Assembly: GCA_011053085.1 (NCBI GenBank)
Contig: DSBE01000180.1
Coordinates: forward strand, 1 to 5,166
DNA: 5,166 nucleotides
Direction: 5' to 3'
DNA from: Chloroflexota bacterium
GTDB taxonomy: Bacteria; Chloroflexota; Anaerolineae; Anaerolineales; Anaerolineaceae
The position numbers and the translations under genes are program-made. Each line of letters begins with the position of its first letter. Position 1 is the first letter of the stretch. A model generated the notes under the pieces. The model was not told the origin of the DNA. It saw only the letters and a list, made by a program, of their open reading frames with translations, and did not search any database. Positions 1 through 5,166 of the stretch are shown here, one piece after another.

Positions 1-22
1 GTTCAAAGCAATTATAGCTGAC

Positions 23-52
23 AAAAAGAAAAAGAGCTGTCGAAACAGCCCT
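23..52 (-). terminator. Intrinsic terminator after the tRNA gene
   Basis: On the minus strand an 8-bp stem (AGGGCTGT pairing with ACAGCTCT, one G-U wobble) closes a TTCG tetraloop and is followed directly by a T-rich run (TTTTCTTTTT). This is a textbook Rho-independent terminator. It lies 10 bases beyond the tRNA 3' end, so it ends the tRNA transcript and any read-through from radC. The plus-strand reading has no useful T tract, so it is unlikely to be bidirectional. Confidence 0.93.
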
Positions 53-62
53 TTCATCCTGA

Positions 63-135
63 TGGCGAGGGTGGGACTTGAACCCACAACCGACGGCTTA
101 TGAGTCCGCTGCTCCACCGATTGAGCTACCTCGCC
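63..135 (-). tRNA. tRNA with CAT anticodon, probably elongator tRNA-Met
   Basis: The minus strand folds into a full 73-base cloverleaf. The acceptor stem is GGCGAGG/CCTCGCC with discriminator A. The D stem is GCTC/GAGC, the anticodon loop CTCATAA has its anticodon at 100-102, the variable loop has 5 bases, and the T stem GTGGG/CCCAC holds loop TTCAAGT. The 3' CCA is not encoded (the bases after A are TCA), so it must be added by the CCA enzyme. It is not the initiator: the first acceptor pair is G-C and there is no run of three G-C pairs at the anticodon loop. The choice between elongator Met and Ile2 (lysidine-modified) is open. The G4-C69 and A5-U68 pairs differ from the C-G pairs that E. 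coli TilS prefers, which favours Met. The top anticodon-stem pair is an A-G mismatch (A31, G39) and the bottom pair is G-U. Confidence 0.95.
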
Positions 136-152
136 TTTGACATCGCGAAAGT

Positions 153-181
153 ATGATACTATGAGTTTTTTGATTTGTCAA
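153..181 (-). promoter_or_regulatory. Sigma-70 type promoter of the tRNA gene
   Basis: On the minus strand a perfect -35 hexamer TTGACA (176-181) is separated by exactly 17 bases from TATCAT (153-158), which matches the -10 consensus at 5 of 6 positions. Transcription would start near 146, giving a leader of about 11 bases before the tRNA 5' end at 135. It sits 15 bases beyond the radC stop codon, so the tRNA does not depend on radC transcription. The -10 box lies inside a perfect 11-base palindrome, AGTATCATACT (150-160). Confidence 0.88.
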
Positions 182-196
182 TTAATTCATCTGCCC

Positions 197-898
197 CTAA
201 AATCCCATCTTCTTTTGTTTCAACGAAGTATATTGATCAGCAAAACCAATCACAATGTGATCCAAAACCTCGATATCAAGCAACTTGCCTGCCTCAACTA
301 CTGCCCTCGTCAGACGGATATCTTCGGCACTCGGTGCGGGATCGCCGCTCGGATGGTTATGCACCAGAATTACAGCTGCCGCATTTTTGGTGATGGCAGC
401 TTTGAACAATTCCGCGATACGTACCGTCGATGAATTAAGCGTTCCCTGATAAATCTTCTGTAAACTGATAACCTGGTTTTTGGTATTCAGAAGCAACACC
501 CACAAATGCTCTTGCGGCAAACCCATCATTTCGTACTGTACCAACCTGGCCACATCCTGTGGTGATGAAATCGTTGGCCGTTCTTCACCAGTCACCACTT
601 GCAAACGCCGGCCTAACTCAATGGCGGCTTTGATCTGAGCTGCCTTGGCAGGACCCACCCCTTTTGCCATGCAGAATTCATCAAAACTCGCCTGGTGAAT
701 GCCATTGATACCGCCAAAATCATCCAGTAAGCGCCGACCCATGGCAACCGCATTTTCACCCTGAATCCCTGTCCGCAACAATATCGCCAGGAGTTCTTCC
801 TCAGCCAATGATTGTGCTCCGCTGGAAGCCAATTTCTCACGTGGCCGTTCATCAGCAGTGATGTCCATGATTCGATAGTTACCCTGCAAGTTTGCCAT
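197..898 (-). CDS. radC: RadC family JAB/MPN-domain protein
   Basis: This 233-residue protein has the whole RadC architecture (E. coli RadC is about 222 residues). The N-terminal part has the family signature DERPREKL (16-23) followed by LAEEELLAILLRTG (31-44). A helix-hairpin-helix turn GVGPAKA (80-86) suggests DNA contact. The C-terminal JAB/MPN metalloprotease-like domain (about 110-233) carries HNHPSGDPAPSAED (180-193), which fits the JAMM pattern H-x-H-x7-S-x2-D with H180, H182 and D193 as likely zinc ligands. E163 lies where other RadC proteins have the HPREVF segment, here written RIAELF. The biochemical role is unsettled: the old claim of a radiation-repair function in E. coli was traced to another gene, and relatives occur on mobile elements. 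The start at 898 is supported by AAGGTAGG (906-913) seven bases upstream; Met11 is a less likely alternative. It is transcribed away from the operon to its right. No convincing promoter of its own was seen. Confidence 0.95.
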   Translation of the reverse strand: MANLQGNYRIMDITADERPREKLASSGAQSLAEEELLAILLRTGIQGENAVAMGRRLLDDFGGINGIHQASFDEFCMAKGVGPAKAAQIKAAIELGRRLQVVTGEERPTISSPQDVARLVQYEMMGLPQEHLWVLLLNTKNQVISLQKIYQGTLNSSTVRIAELFKAAITKNAAAVILVHNHPSGDPAPSAEDIRLTRAVVEAGKLLDIEVLDHIVIGFADQYTSLKQKKMGF

Positions 899-950
899 CT
901 TGAAACCTACCTTTGCTTCGACATTTTCCTACGTTTCTGCCCGCTTGCCA

Positions 951-959
951 TGCTATAAT
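951..959 (+). promoter_or_regulatory. Extended -10 promoter of the five-gene operon
   Basis: TGCTATAAT contains a perfect TATAAT (954-959) preceded by the extended -10 dinucleotide TG at the right spacing. No good -35 hexamer lies 16-18 bases upstream (ACGTTT at the 17-base position), as is common for extended -10 promoters. Transcription would begin near 966, leaving a leader of about 19 bases with AGAAAGGG (967-974) as Shine-Dalgarno before the ATG at 985. It is the only strong promoter seen in the divergent region 899-984, and so the likely entry point for the downstream gene run. Confidence 0.72.
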
Positions 960-984
960 TCAACCCAGAAAGGGCGATCATTGT

Positions 985-1539
985 ATGCTACCATCACTTG
1001 ATTCTCTCCTGGTAATTCTAACAGCAATTGCGCTTGCTTTCATCATTGCGCTGTGGGTCAGTCTCGTCATCTGGACAATCCGCGATATTCGCGCGAGGAG
1101 CAAAGATCCGCTTCTTCAGGTCCTCTCAGTGCTATCTGTTATCCTGTTTTCCTTCCCGGGATTGTTGATATATTTGATCCTCCGTCCCAAATCCACCTTT
1201 ACCGAAACCTACCTGAGCGCCCTCGAAGAAGAAGCCTTACTGCAATCCGTAGACGCTTTCCACATCTGTCCCCAGTGCGGGCGGCAAGCCAAACCGTCCT
1301 GGCATTATTGTGCATACTGTTCCAACCCGCTTACACAAGTTTGCGAAAGTTGTGGTGAAAATCTCCTGCCTGATTGGAACAATTGCCCCAACTGCGGAAC
1401 CACCGTTCCCTTTTCCGACCAGGCCCTTGATGAATCAGTTTTGCCAACTAGCAATACTGAAGCAGATGAAAGCCAACCCGAAGCTGCCGAGTTTGATGAA
1501 GATGATTTAATTGAGGAGAACGAGTTTGATTCCTTCTAA
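985..1539 (+). CDS. Membrane-anchored double zinc-ribbon protein
   Basis: This is a 184-residue protein of unknown function. Two hydrophobic segments (about 7-30 and 43-65) with a short basic loop between them (RDIRARSK, 33-40) predict a two-helix hairpin in the membrane with both ends on the same side. By the positive-inside rule the loop would be cytoplasmic, which would put the ribbons outside. However, zinc ribbons are usually cytoplasmic, so the topology is unresolved. Then come two zinc ribbons with CxxC knuckles at C95/C98, C109/C112, C120/C123 and C134/C137, of the DZANK/zinc-ribbon type. The tail (158-184) is very acidic and probably disordered. The frame is open upstream to 913, but ATG 985 is chosen because it follows the predicted transcription start and a Shine-Dalgarno-like AGAAAGGG. 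The last 14 bases overlap the next gene, which suggests translational coupling. Zinc binding is inferred from the cysteine pattern; partners are unknown. Confidence 0.85.
   Translation: MLPSLDSLLVILTAIALAFIIALWVSLVIWTIRDIRARSKDPLLQVLSVLSVILFSFPGLLIYLILRPKSTFTETYLSALEEEALLQSVDAFHICPQCGRQAKPSWHYCAYCSNPLTQVCESCGENLLPDWNNCPNCGTTVPFSDQALDESVLPTSNTEADESQPEAAEFDEDDLIEENEFDSF
1514..1518 (+). promoter_or_regulatory. Shine-Dalgarno that fixes the TTG start of the kinase
   Basis: AGGAG lies seven bases before TTG 1526. An earlier in-frame TTG at 1511 directly abuts this motif and has no ribosome-binding site of its own, so 1526 is the better start. The site lies within the coding sequence of the preceding gene, close to its stop codon, as expected for coupled translation. 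Confidence 0.75.
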
Positions 1540-2374
1540 TCAGCCAGAATATCTGTGTATCGGCCACTTAACAATCGACAAAACATCTGCGGGCGACAAA
1601 ATCGGCGGTACAGCTGCTTATGCAAGTTTAACCGCACAGGCAATGGGCCTGGATACTGCCCTTTACACTACTTATACCAAATCGCAATTACCGTCTTTTT
1701 TTTCAACAATTCAGAGCAAAGTGCAAATAGAAACCTCATTGATGACTTTCGAAAACATTTACCATGAGGAAAAACGAACCCAATACTTATTACACACCTG
1801 TAACCCTTTACAATTGGGTGGCATCCCTGCGCAATGGTCTGACACTCCTATCATTCACTTTGGACCGATATTTCACGATATTGCCCCTGAATCCGTTTCT
1901 CATTTTCCGAAGGCCTTTATCGGCATGACGCCGCAGGGCTGGCTGCGTACCGTTGAGGGTCAGATCGTGCGCCCAATACCCTGGGGCTGGCTACGCGACT
2001 ATCTTCCGCATGCTGATGCCGTTGTGATCAGCGTTGAGGATGTTGGCTATGATGAGGACGCCATCCAAACCATGGCATCTATCTCCAAGATACTGGCAGT
2101 TACCGAAGGATTTTATGGCGCTCGTATCTACCATGATGGCACTATGTATAGATGTCACGCGCCAGAATTGACCGAACTTGACCCGACCGGCGCTGGTGAC
2201 ATTTTTGCGACCATTTTTTTCATTATGCTTCAGAGAGGCACTTCTCCCCACATTGCCGGGCAAATAGCGACCCGGCTTGCCTCGTTTTCTGTGCTGCGCC
2301 GCGGCCTGGAATCCATACCAACAGCATACGAGATAGACCAAGCATTGGCCCAATTGACGCAGGCGAGGAATTGA
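1526..2374 (+). CDS. PfkB-family carbohydrate kinase-like protein
   Basis: This 282-residue protein belongs to the ribokinase/PfkB superfamily, whose members phosphorylate sugars or nucleosides with ATP. The N-terminal part shows the family pattern: GHLTIDK (13-19), then GDKIGGTAAYAS (23-34), where the GG and following residues normally contact the substrate. Near the C-terminus DPTGAGDIF (219-227) is the PfkB signature 2, with D225 the expected catalytic base and GAG forming the anion hole. The middle is divergent, with an unusual stretch FIGMTPQGWLR (131-141). It is slightly shorter than ribokinase (about 309). It starts at TTG inside the end of the zinc-ribbon gene and ends five bases before parA. 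No transporter or sugar enzyme is adjacent, so the substrate cannot be inferred. An 8-T tract lies at 1696-1703 and a 7-T tract at 2214-2220; the frame is intact through both. Confidence 0.85.
   Translation: MIPSNQPEYLCIGHLTIDKTSAGDKIGGTAAYASLTAQAMGLDTALYTTYTKSQLPSFFSTIQSKVQIETSLMTFENIYHEEKRTQYLLHTCNPLQLGGIPAQWSDTPIIHFGPIFHDIAPESVSHFPKAFIGMTPQGWLRTVEGQIVRPIPWGWLRDYLPHADAVVISVEDVGYDEDAIQTMASISKILAVTEGFYGARIYHDGTMYRCHAPELTELDPTGAGDIFATIFFIMLQRGTSPHIAGQIATRLASFSVLRRGLESIPTAYEIDQALAQLTQARN
2365..2369 (+). promoter_or_regulatory. Shine-Dalgarno that fixes the parA start
   Basis: GAGGA lies ten bases before ATG 2380. The alternative TTG at 2371 is only one base from the motif and could not be used with it. 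The chosen start leaves a five-base gap after the kinase stop codon. Confidence 0.65.
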
Positions 2375-2379
2375 CCGGC

Positions 2380-3174
2380 ATGACCAAATTCTATACATTC
2401 GTCAACCAAAAAGGCGGGGTTGGTAAAACAACCTCTACCATCAACCTGGGTGCCTACCTTGCCATGCACGGTAAAAAAGTCCTCTTGATTGATAATGATC
2501 CCCAGGCAAACGCCACTTCTTGCCTTGGCATCACCAAGAATGATGTAAAAAGGGGTATCTACGAAACCTTGCTGGGGCAAATAGAAATTTCTAAAACCAT
2601 CCTATACAACCCGAAAGTGAAACTTTCGTTGGTGCCCTCGTCGCCTGCACTGGCTGGTGCAGAAGTAGAATTGATTTCCTTGCCTGAACGCGAGTATCGT
2701 CTGGCAAATGCAATTAACTCGTTAGAAGGTCAGTTTGACTATGTATTGATCGATTGCCCGCCTTCTTTGAGTATTTTGACCGTTAACGGCTTGTTGGCCG
2801 CCAAAGACGGCGTCATCATTCCTGTGCAATGTGAATACCTGGCGTTGGAAGGACTCGGTCAGTTGATGCAAACCATCAACAGGATCAAAGCCGCCCTTTA
2901 CCCATCGTTGGCTATCCGCGGTGTTCTGTTGACCATGTATGACAGCCGCACCAACCTTGCCAATGACGTGGTGGAAAATATTAAACAATATTTTGGCGAT
3001 AAGGTATTCACAACCATCATCCCCCGTTCAGTCAGATTGGCTGAAGCACCCTCTTATGGTTATCCCATCTCCATCCATGCTCCCCATTCAACCGGCGCAA
3101 TCGCCTATCATGACCTCGCAAAAGAGCTCCTAAAACAAGATGGCTTCTACGAAAATGATATACAATGGGTGTAA
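2380..3174 (+). CDS. parA: Chromosome-partition ATPase ParA (Soj type)
   Basis: This 264-residue protein is a MinD/ParA-family Walker ATPase of the short, chromosomal Soj type with no N-terminal DNA-binding domain. The deviant Walker A motif KGGVGKTT (11-18) carries the signature lysine K11. LLIDNDPQANAT (35-46) is the switch I region with D38 and D40, and YVLIDCPPS (121-129) is Walker B with D125. The family forms ATP-dependent dimers that bind DNA non-specifically; ParB stimulates hydrolysis, and the resulting gradient moves ParB-parS complexes apart. Only eight residues precede the P-loop segment, normal for this class. The gene is followed 32 bases later by parB, so the pair is complete. 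Unlike the common bacterial arrangement, no mnmG or rsmG is visible beside it. The gene contains a perfect 17-base inverted repeat at 2612-2628. Confidence 0.96.
   Translation: MTKFYTFVNQKGGVGKTTSTINLGAYLAMHGKKVLLIDNDPQANATSCLGITKNDVKRGIYETLLGQIEISKTILYNPKVKLSLVPSSPALAGAEVELISLPEREYRLANAINSLEGQFDYVLIDCPPSLSILTVNGLLAAKDGVIIPVQCEYLALEGLGQLMQTINRIKAALYPSLAIRGVLLTMYDSRTNLANDVVENIKQYFGDKVFTTIIPRSVRLAEAPSYGYPISIHAPHSTGAIAYHDLAKELLKQDGFYENDIQWV
2612..2628 (+). repeat. Perfect 7-3-7 inverted repeat inside parA
   Basis: CGAAAGT, GAA, ACTTTCG: the two 7-base arms are exact reverse complements. The right part contains GTGAAAC, which equals one half of the parS consensus (TGTTTCACGTGAAACA), but the other half is absent. 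It could be chance, an RNA hairpin or a protein site; no function can be assigned. Confidence 0.6.
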
Positions 3175-3196
3175 TTGAGCAAGCGAATGGATAATT

Positions 3197-3201
3197 GAGG
3201 T
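3197..3201 (+). promoter_or_regulatory. Shine-Dalgarno that fixes the parB start
   Basis: GAGGT lies five bases before ATG 3207. The in-frame TTG codons at 3195 and 3201 overlap this motif and so are not usable with it. The resulting N-terminus, MARKSGLGRGLDALIP, is the canonical ParB beginning. Confidence 0.75.
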
Positions 3202-3206
3202 TGATT

Positions 3207-4079
3207 ATGGCAAGAAAAAGCGGATTGGGAAGAGGGTTAGATGCTTTGATTCCAGTACCTGAAGAGATCATCACGGATGATCAACCGACAGGCACACTGG
3301 AAGTCTCCATTGTTGATATTGTTCCCAACCCTCGCCAACCCAGACATTCCATCAACCAGGATAAACTAAGCGAACTGGCCGATTCGATCAAAGAACATGG
3401 CGTCATACAGCCATTAATCGTCACCCATGAAAAACAAACCAACCATTATGTGCATATCGCCGGCGAACGCCGGCTGCGCGCTGCCCAATTGGCTGGACTT
3501 GATACCGTACCGGTAATCCTGCGAGAAGCCAGTGAACAAGAATCATTGGAATTGGCCCTCATTGAAAATGTCCAAAGAGCCGACCTGACACCGCTTGAGA
3601 CAGCAGAAGCCTATCATCACCTGGCAGATGAATTCCATCTGTCGCATGAGGAGATTGCCCAGCGTGTAGGCAAGAACCGCGTTACCATCACCAATACCAT
3701 GCGCTTGCTGCGCTTGCCAGAGTCCGTCCGCCAGGCGTTGGCGGAAGAAAAGATCACCGAAGGACATGCCAGAGCCCTGCTCGGGCTGCATAGCCCTCAG
3801 GCGCAAGCAGCCGCGCTGGCTACTATCATTCGCAACGAACTGACTGTGCGACAGACAGAATCGTTGATCCGAAAAATGAACGGTAGTCGCACCGAAAGCA
3901 CGGCGAAGAAAAACCTCTCCAGCGAATTGATCGATCTGCAGGATCGCTTTCAATCCAAATTAGGCACACGCGTGCAGTTGAAACAATCTGGATCAAAAGG
4001 CGGTGGCTCCATTGTGATCTATTATTATTCCGATGAGGAATTAAACGGCCTGGTGGGACAGATTATCGGTGAAACGTGA
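3207..4079 (+). CDS. parB: Chromosome-partition protein ParB (Spo0J type)
   Basis: This 290-residue protein shows the complete family layout. LGRGLDALI (7-15) is the N-terminal peptide that stimulates ParA ATPase activity in known systems. The ParB N-domain (about 30-125) includes NPRQPR (41-46), GERRLRA (86-92, the CTP-binding box with the conserved arginines) and ENVQRADLTPLE (120-131). The helix-turn-helix domain follows, with LSHEEIAQRVGKNRVTITN (145-163) matching the expected HTH, then LLRLP. The C-terminal segment 239-287 (LIDLQDRFQSKLGTRVQL, then IVIYYYSDEELNGLV) is the dimerisation domain. Known ParB proteins load at parS, bind CTP and slide along DNA as clamps. All key motifs are intact. 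It is separated from parA by 32 bases and from the amidohydrolase by 9. A 17-base inverted repeat lies 60 bases into the gene, in the part coding for the variable linker after the N-terminal peptide. Confidence 0.97.
   Translation: MARKSGLGRGLDALIPVPEEIITDDQPTGTLEVSIVDIVPNPRQPRHSINQDKLSELADSIKEHGVIQPLIVTHEKQTNHYVHIAGERRLRAAQLAGLDTVPVILREASEQESLELALIENVQRADLTPLETAEAYHHLADEFHLSHEEIAQRVGKNRVTITNTMRLLRLPESVRQALAEEKITEGHARALLGLHSPQAQAAALATIIRNELTVRQTESLIRKMNGSRTESTAKKNLSSELIDLQDRFQSKLGTRVQLKQSGSKGGGSIVIYYYSDEELNGLVGQIIGET
3266..3282 (+). repeat. Perfect 7-3-7 inverted repeat near the start of parB
   Basis: GATCATC, ACG, GATGATC: the two 7-base arms are exact reverse complements. It lies 60 bases after the parB start and encodes part of EEIITDDQ, the poorly conserved linker between the ParA-interacting peptide and the CTP-binding domain, so protein conservation does not obviously explain it. 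It does not match parS. A role as an operator or mRNA hairpin is only a possibility. Confidence 0.6.
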
Positions 4080-4088
4080 GGGTGATTA

Positions 4089-5166
4089 ATGCACCTGATT
4101 ACCAATGCCCGGATATATACCTTCAACGCCATTCAGCCGGTTGCGGATGCCATGTTGCTATGCGGCAACCAAATTGCAGCAGTGGGTTTGAATAGGGATT
4201 TTACTGGCCTCTCAACCATTGCAGAGGTTACTGACCTCAATCAACAGACAGTTTTACCGGGCTTTACCGATGCCCATATTCATCTTCTGCACTTCGCCAA
4301 AAGCCTCTCGCTGATCAATTGCGAAACATCTACAAAAAAAGACTGTCTGGAGAAAATTGAACAGGCAGTGAAAAACACCCCGGCTGGCGAATGGATCCTC
4401 GGCCATGGCTGGAACCACCACTTCTGGCCCGAAGGTATTGGCACCTGCCAGGAACTTGACCATATCGCCCCAGATCACCCCGTTTTCCTGACCAATAAGT
4501 CCTTGCACGGCGCCTGGGTGAATAGTTGCGCTTTGATGCGCTGCGGGATACATGACAACACGATTGCCCCTGAGGGCGGAGTACTCGGAAAAGATGAGAA
4601 TGGCCAACTGAACGGCCTTTTGTATGAATCAGCTGTATCGCTTATCAGTGAGAAACTTCCAGAATTTTCCACAGCCAAAGTGAAAGATATTTTGTCAAAA
4701 GCGCAAACGGATCTTTTTTCACGAGGCATCACCTGCGTGCATGATTTCGATCGACTGGATGCTTTTTCCGTGCTGCAATCACTGGAACACGACCACGACC
4801 TGCGTTTACGTGTTTTAAAATACCTCCCAGTCGAATCAATTGACGATATCATAGCTGCCGGTTTCCATACTGGCTTCGGCTCGCAGCACCTTACTTTTGG
4901 CGGCATAAAATTATTCGCCGATGGCGCTCTCGGAACGCAGACCGCCGCCATGATCTCTCCCTATGAAAATAGTGACAACCTTGGCATGTTACTGATAGAA
5001 CCAGATGATTTTCAACAAATCGCAAGAAAAGCCGCTCAACGCCACCTCTCGCTGGCAGTACACGCTATCGGTGACCGTGCCAATCAAATGGTGATCGAAC
5101 AATTCCACAAATTACGACAGTGGGAACAGACTAACCAGATCATAGGCATGCGGCATCGCATTGAAC
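4089..5166 (+). CDS. YtcJ-like metal-dependent amidohydrolase (partial, 3' end missing)
   Basis: The frame is open from ATG 4089 to the window edge (359 codons plus one base), so the C-terminus is missing; relatives are usually over 500 residues. GAGGG (4078-4082), overlapping the parB stop codon, lies six bases before the ATG. The protein resembles the amidohydrolase_3/YtcJ family. It has a small N-terminal beta region (1-55) with DLNQQTVLPGFTDAHIH (49-65), where H63 and H65 are the HxH metal ligands. It also has a GHGWNHHFWPEG segment (105-116), LDHIAPDHPVFL (123-134) with a later VNSCAL (144-149), GGIKLFADGALGTQTA (271-286) with K274 near the usual bridging position, HAIGDRAN (325-332) with H325, and RHRIE (355-359) at the edge. 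Family members hydrolyse C-N bonds in amides or cyclic compounds; the substrate is not predictable. There is no signal peptide, so it is probably cytoplasmic. It is likely co-transcribed with parB, nine bases upstream. Confidence 0.9.
   Translation, partial: MHLITNARIYTFNAIQPVADAMLLCGNQIAAVGLNRDFTGLSTIAEVTDLNQQTVLPGFTDAHIHLLHFAKSLSLINCETSTKKDCLEKIEQAVKNTPAGEWILGHGWNHHFWPEGIGTCQELDHIAPDHPVFLTNKSLHGAWVNSCALMRCGIHDNTIAPEGGVLGKDENGQLNGLLYESAVSLISEKLPEFSTAKVKDILSKAQTDLFSRGITCVHDFDRLDAFSVLQSLEHDHDLRLRVLKYLPVESIDDIIAAGFHTGFGSQHLTFGGIKLFADGALGTQTAAMISPYENSDNLGMLLIEPDDFQQIARKAAQRHLSLAVHAIGDRANQMVIEQFHKLRQWEQTNQIIGMRHRIE

Noticed and set aside
11..16. TATAAT on the minus strand beyond the terminator, as promoter of a gene off the left edge
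   Set aside because: No acceptable -35 hexamer at 16-18 bases; that place is occupied by the terminator stem. The downstream sequence is outside the window.
829..845. CACGTG core resembling the centre of parS within radC
   Set aside because: The flanks (TTTCT before and GCCGT after) do not match the parS arms, and the bases encode the conserved PREKL region of RadC.
63..898. tRNA next to radC as an integration site of a mobile element
   Set aside because: No integrase, no duplicated tRNA 3' end and no direct repeat was found. radC and the tRNA look like ordinary neighbours with their own signals.
913..984. N-terminal extension of the zinc-ribbon protein from ATG 913
   Set aside because: The 24 added codons lie over and before the extended -10 promoter and would not be in the transcript; they also add an unlikely leader before the first membrane helix.
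3161..3166. TACAAT before parB as an internal promoter
   Set aside because: No -35 match at the proper distance (AGATGG) and no extended -10 TG. parB most likely shares the upstream transcript.
3459..3474. GCCGGC-GAAC-GCCGGC hairpin in parB
   Set aside because: It encodes the conserved AGERRL motif, so the bases are explained by the protein; no T tract follows, so it is not a terminator.
4069..4079. GTGAAACGTGA at the end of parB as a parS site
   Set aside because: Only one half of parS is present, and the required GTTTCAC arm is missing.
4254..4951. Open frames on the minus strand opposite the amidohydrolase
   Set aside because: The plus-strand frame here is continuous and carries clear amidohydrolase motifs. 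The minus-strand frames have no recognisable domain and look like shadows.

Overview
The window looks like ordinary chromosomal DNA from a bacterium with moderate G+C. The best guess for its origin is the Chloroflexota, probably Anaerolineae or a related class. That placement is an inference from the flavour of the genes: a small membrane-anchored double zinc-ribbon protein, a divergent PfkB-type kinase, Soj/Spo0J-type ParA and ParB, and a YtcJ-like amidohydrolase in one run. It has not been tested by any search. I see no transposase, integrase, CRISPR array or phage gene.

Left part, minus strand (1-898): a radC gene is followed by a tRNA gene with anticodon CAT. The tRNA has its own near-consensus promoter (TTGACA, 17-base spacer, TATCAT) just after the radC stop codon, and it ends in a clear intrinsic terminator with a UUCG loop at 23-52. 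The tRNA is of elongator type, more probably Met than Ile2.

Middle and right part, plus strand (951-5166): a divergent intergenic region carries an extended -10 promoter (TGCTATAAT). It starts a tight run of five co-directional genes: a two-helix membrane protein with eight zinc-ribbon cysteines; a PfkB-family kinase that starts at TTG inside the end of the previous gene; parA; parB; and a metal-dependent amidohydrolase that runs off the right edge. The spacings are a 14-base overlap, then gaps of 5, 32 and 9 bases, so this is very likely one operon with translational coupling. Shine-Dalgarno positions move four starts inward from the longest open frames: 985, 1526, 2380 and 3207.

ParA and ParB together form the chromosome partition system. 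ParB carries the N-terminal LGRGL motif, the GERRLRA nucleotide-binding motif, an HTH and a C-terminal dimer domain. No full parS site is visible. The zinc-ribbon protein, the kinase and the amidohydrolase have no known link to segregation, so the operon's mixed content is the main curiosity here. No gene-free stretch exceeds 300 bases. I found no convincing new system; the findings below are modest leads.
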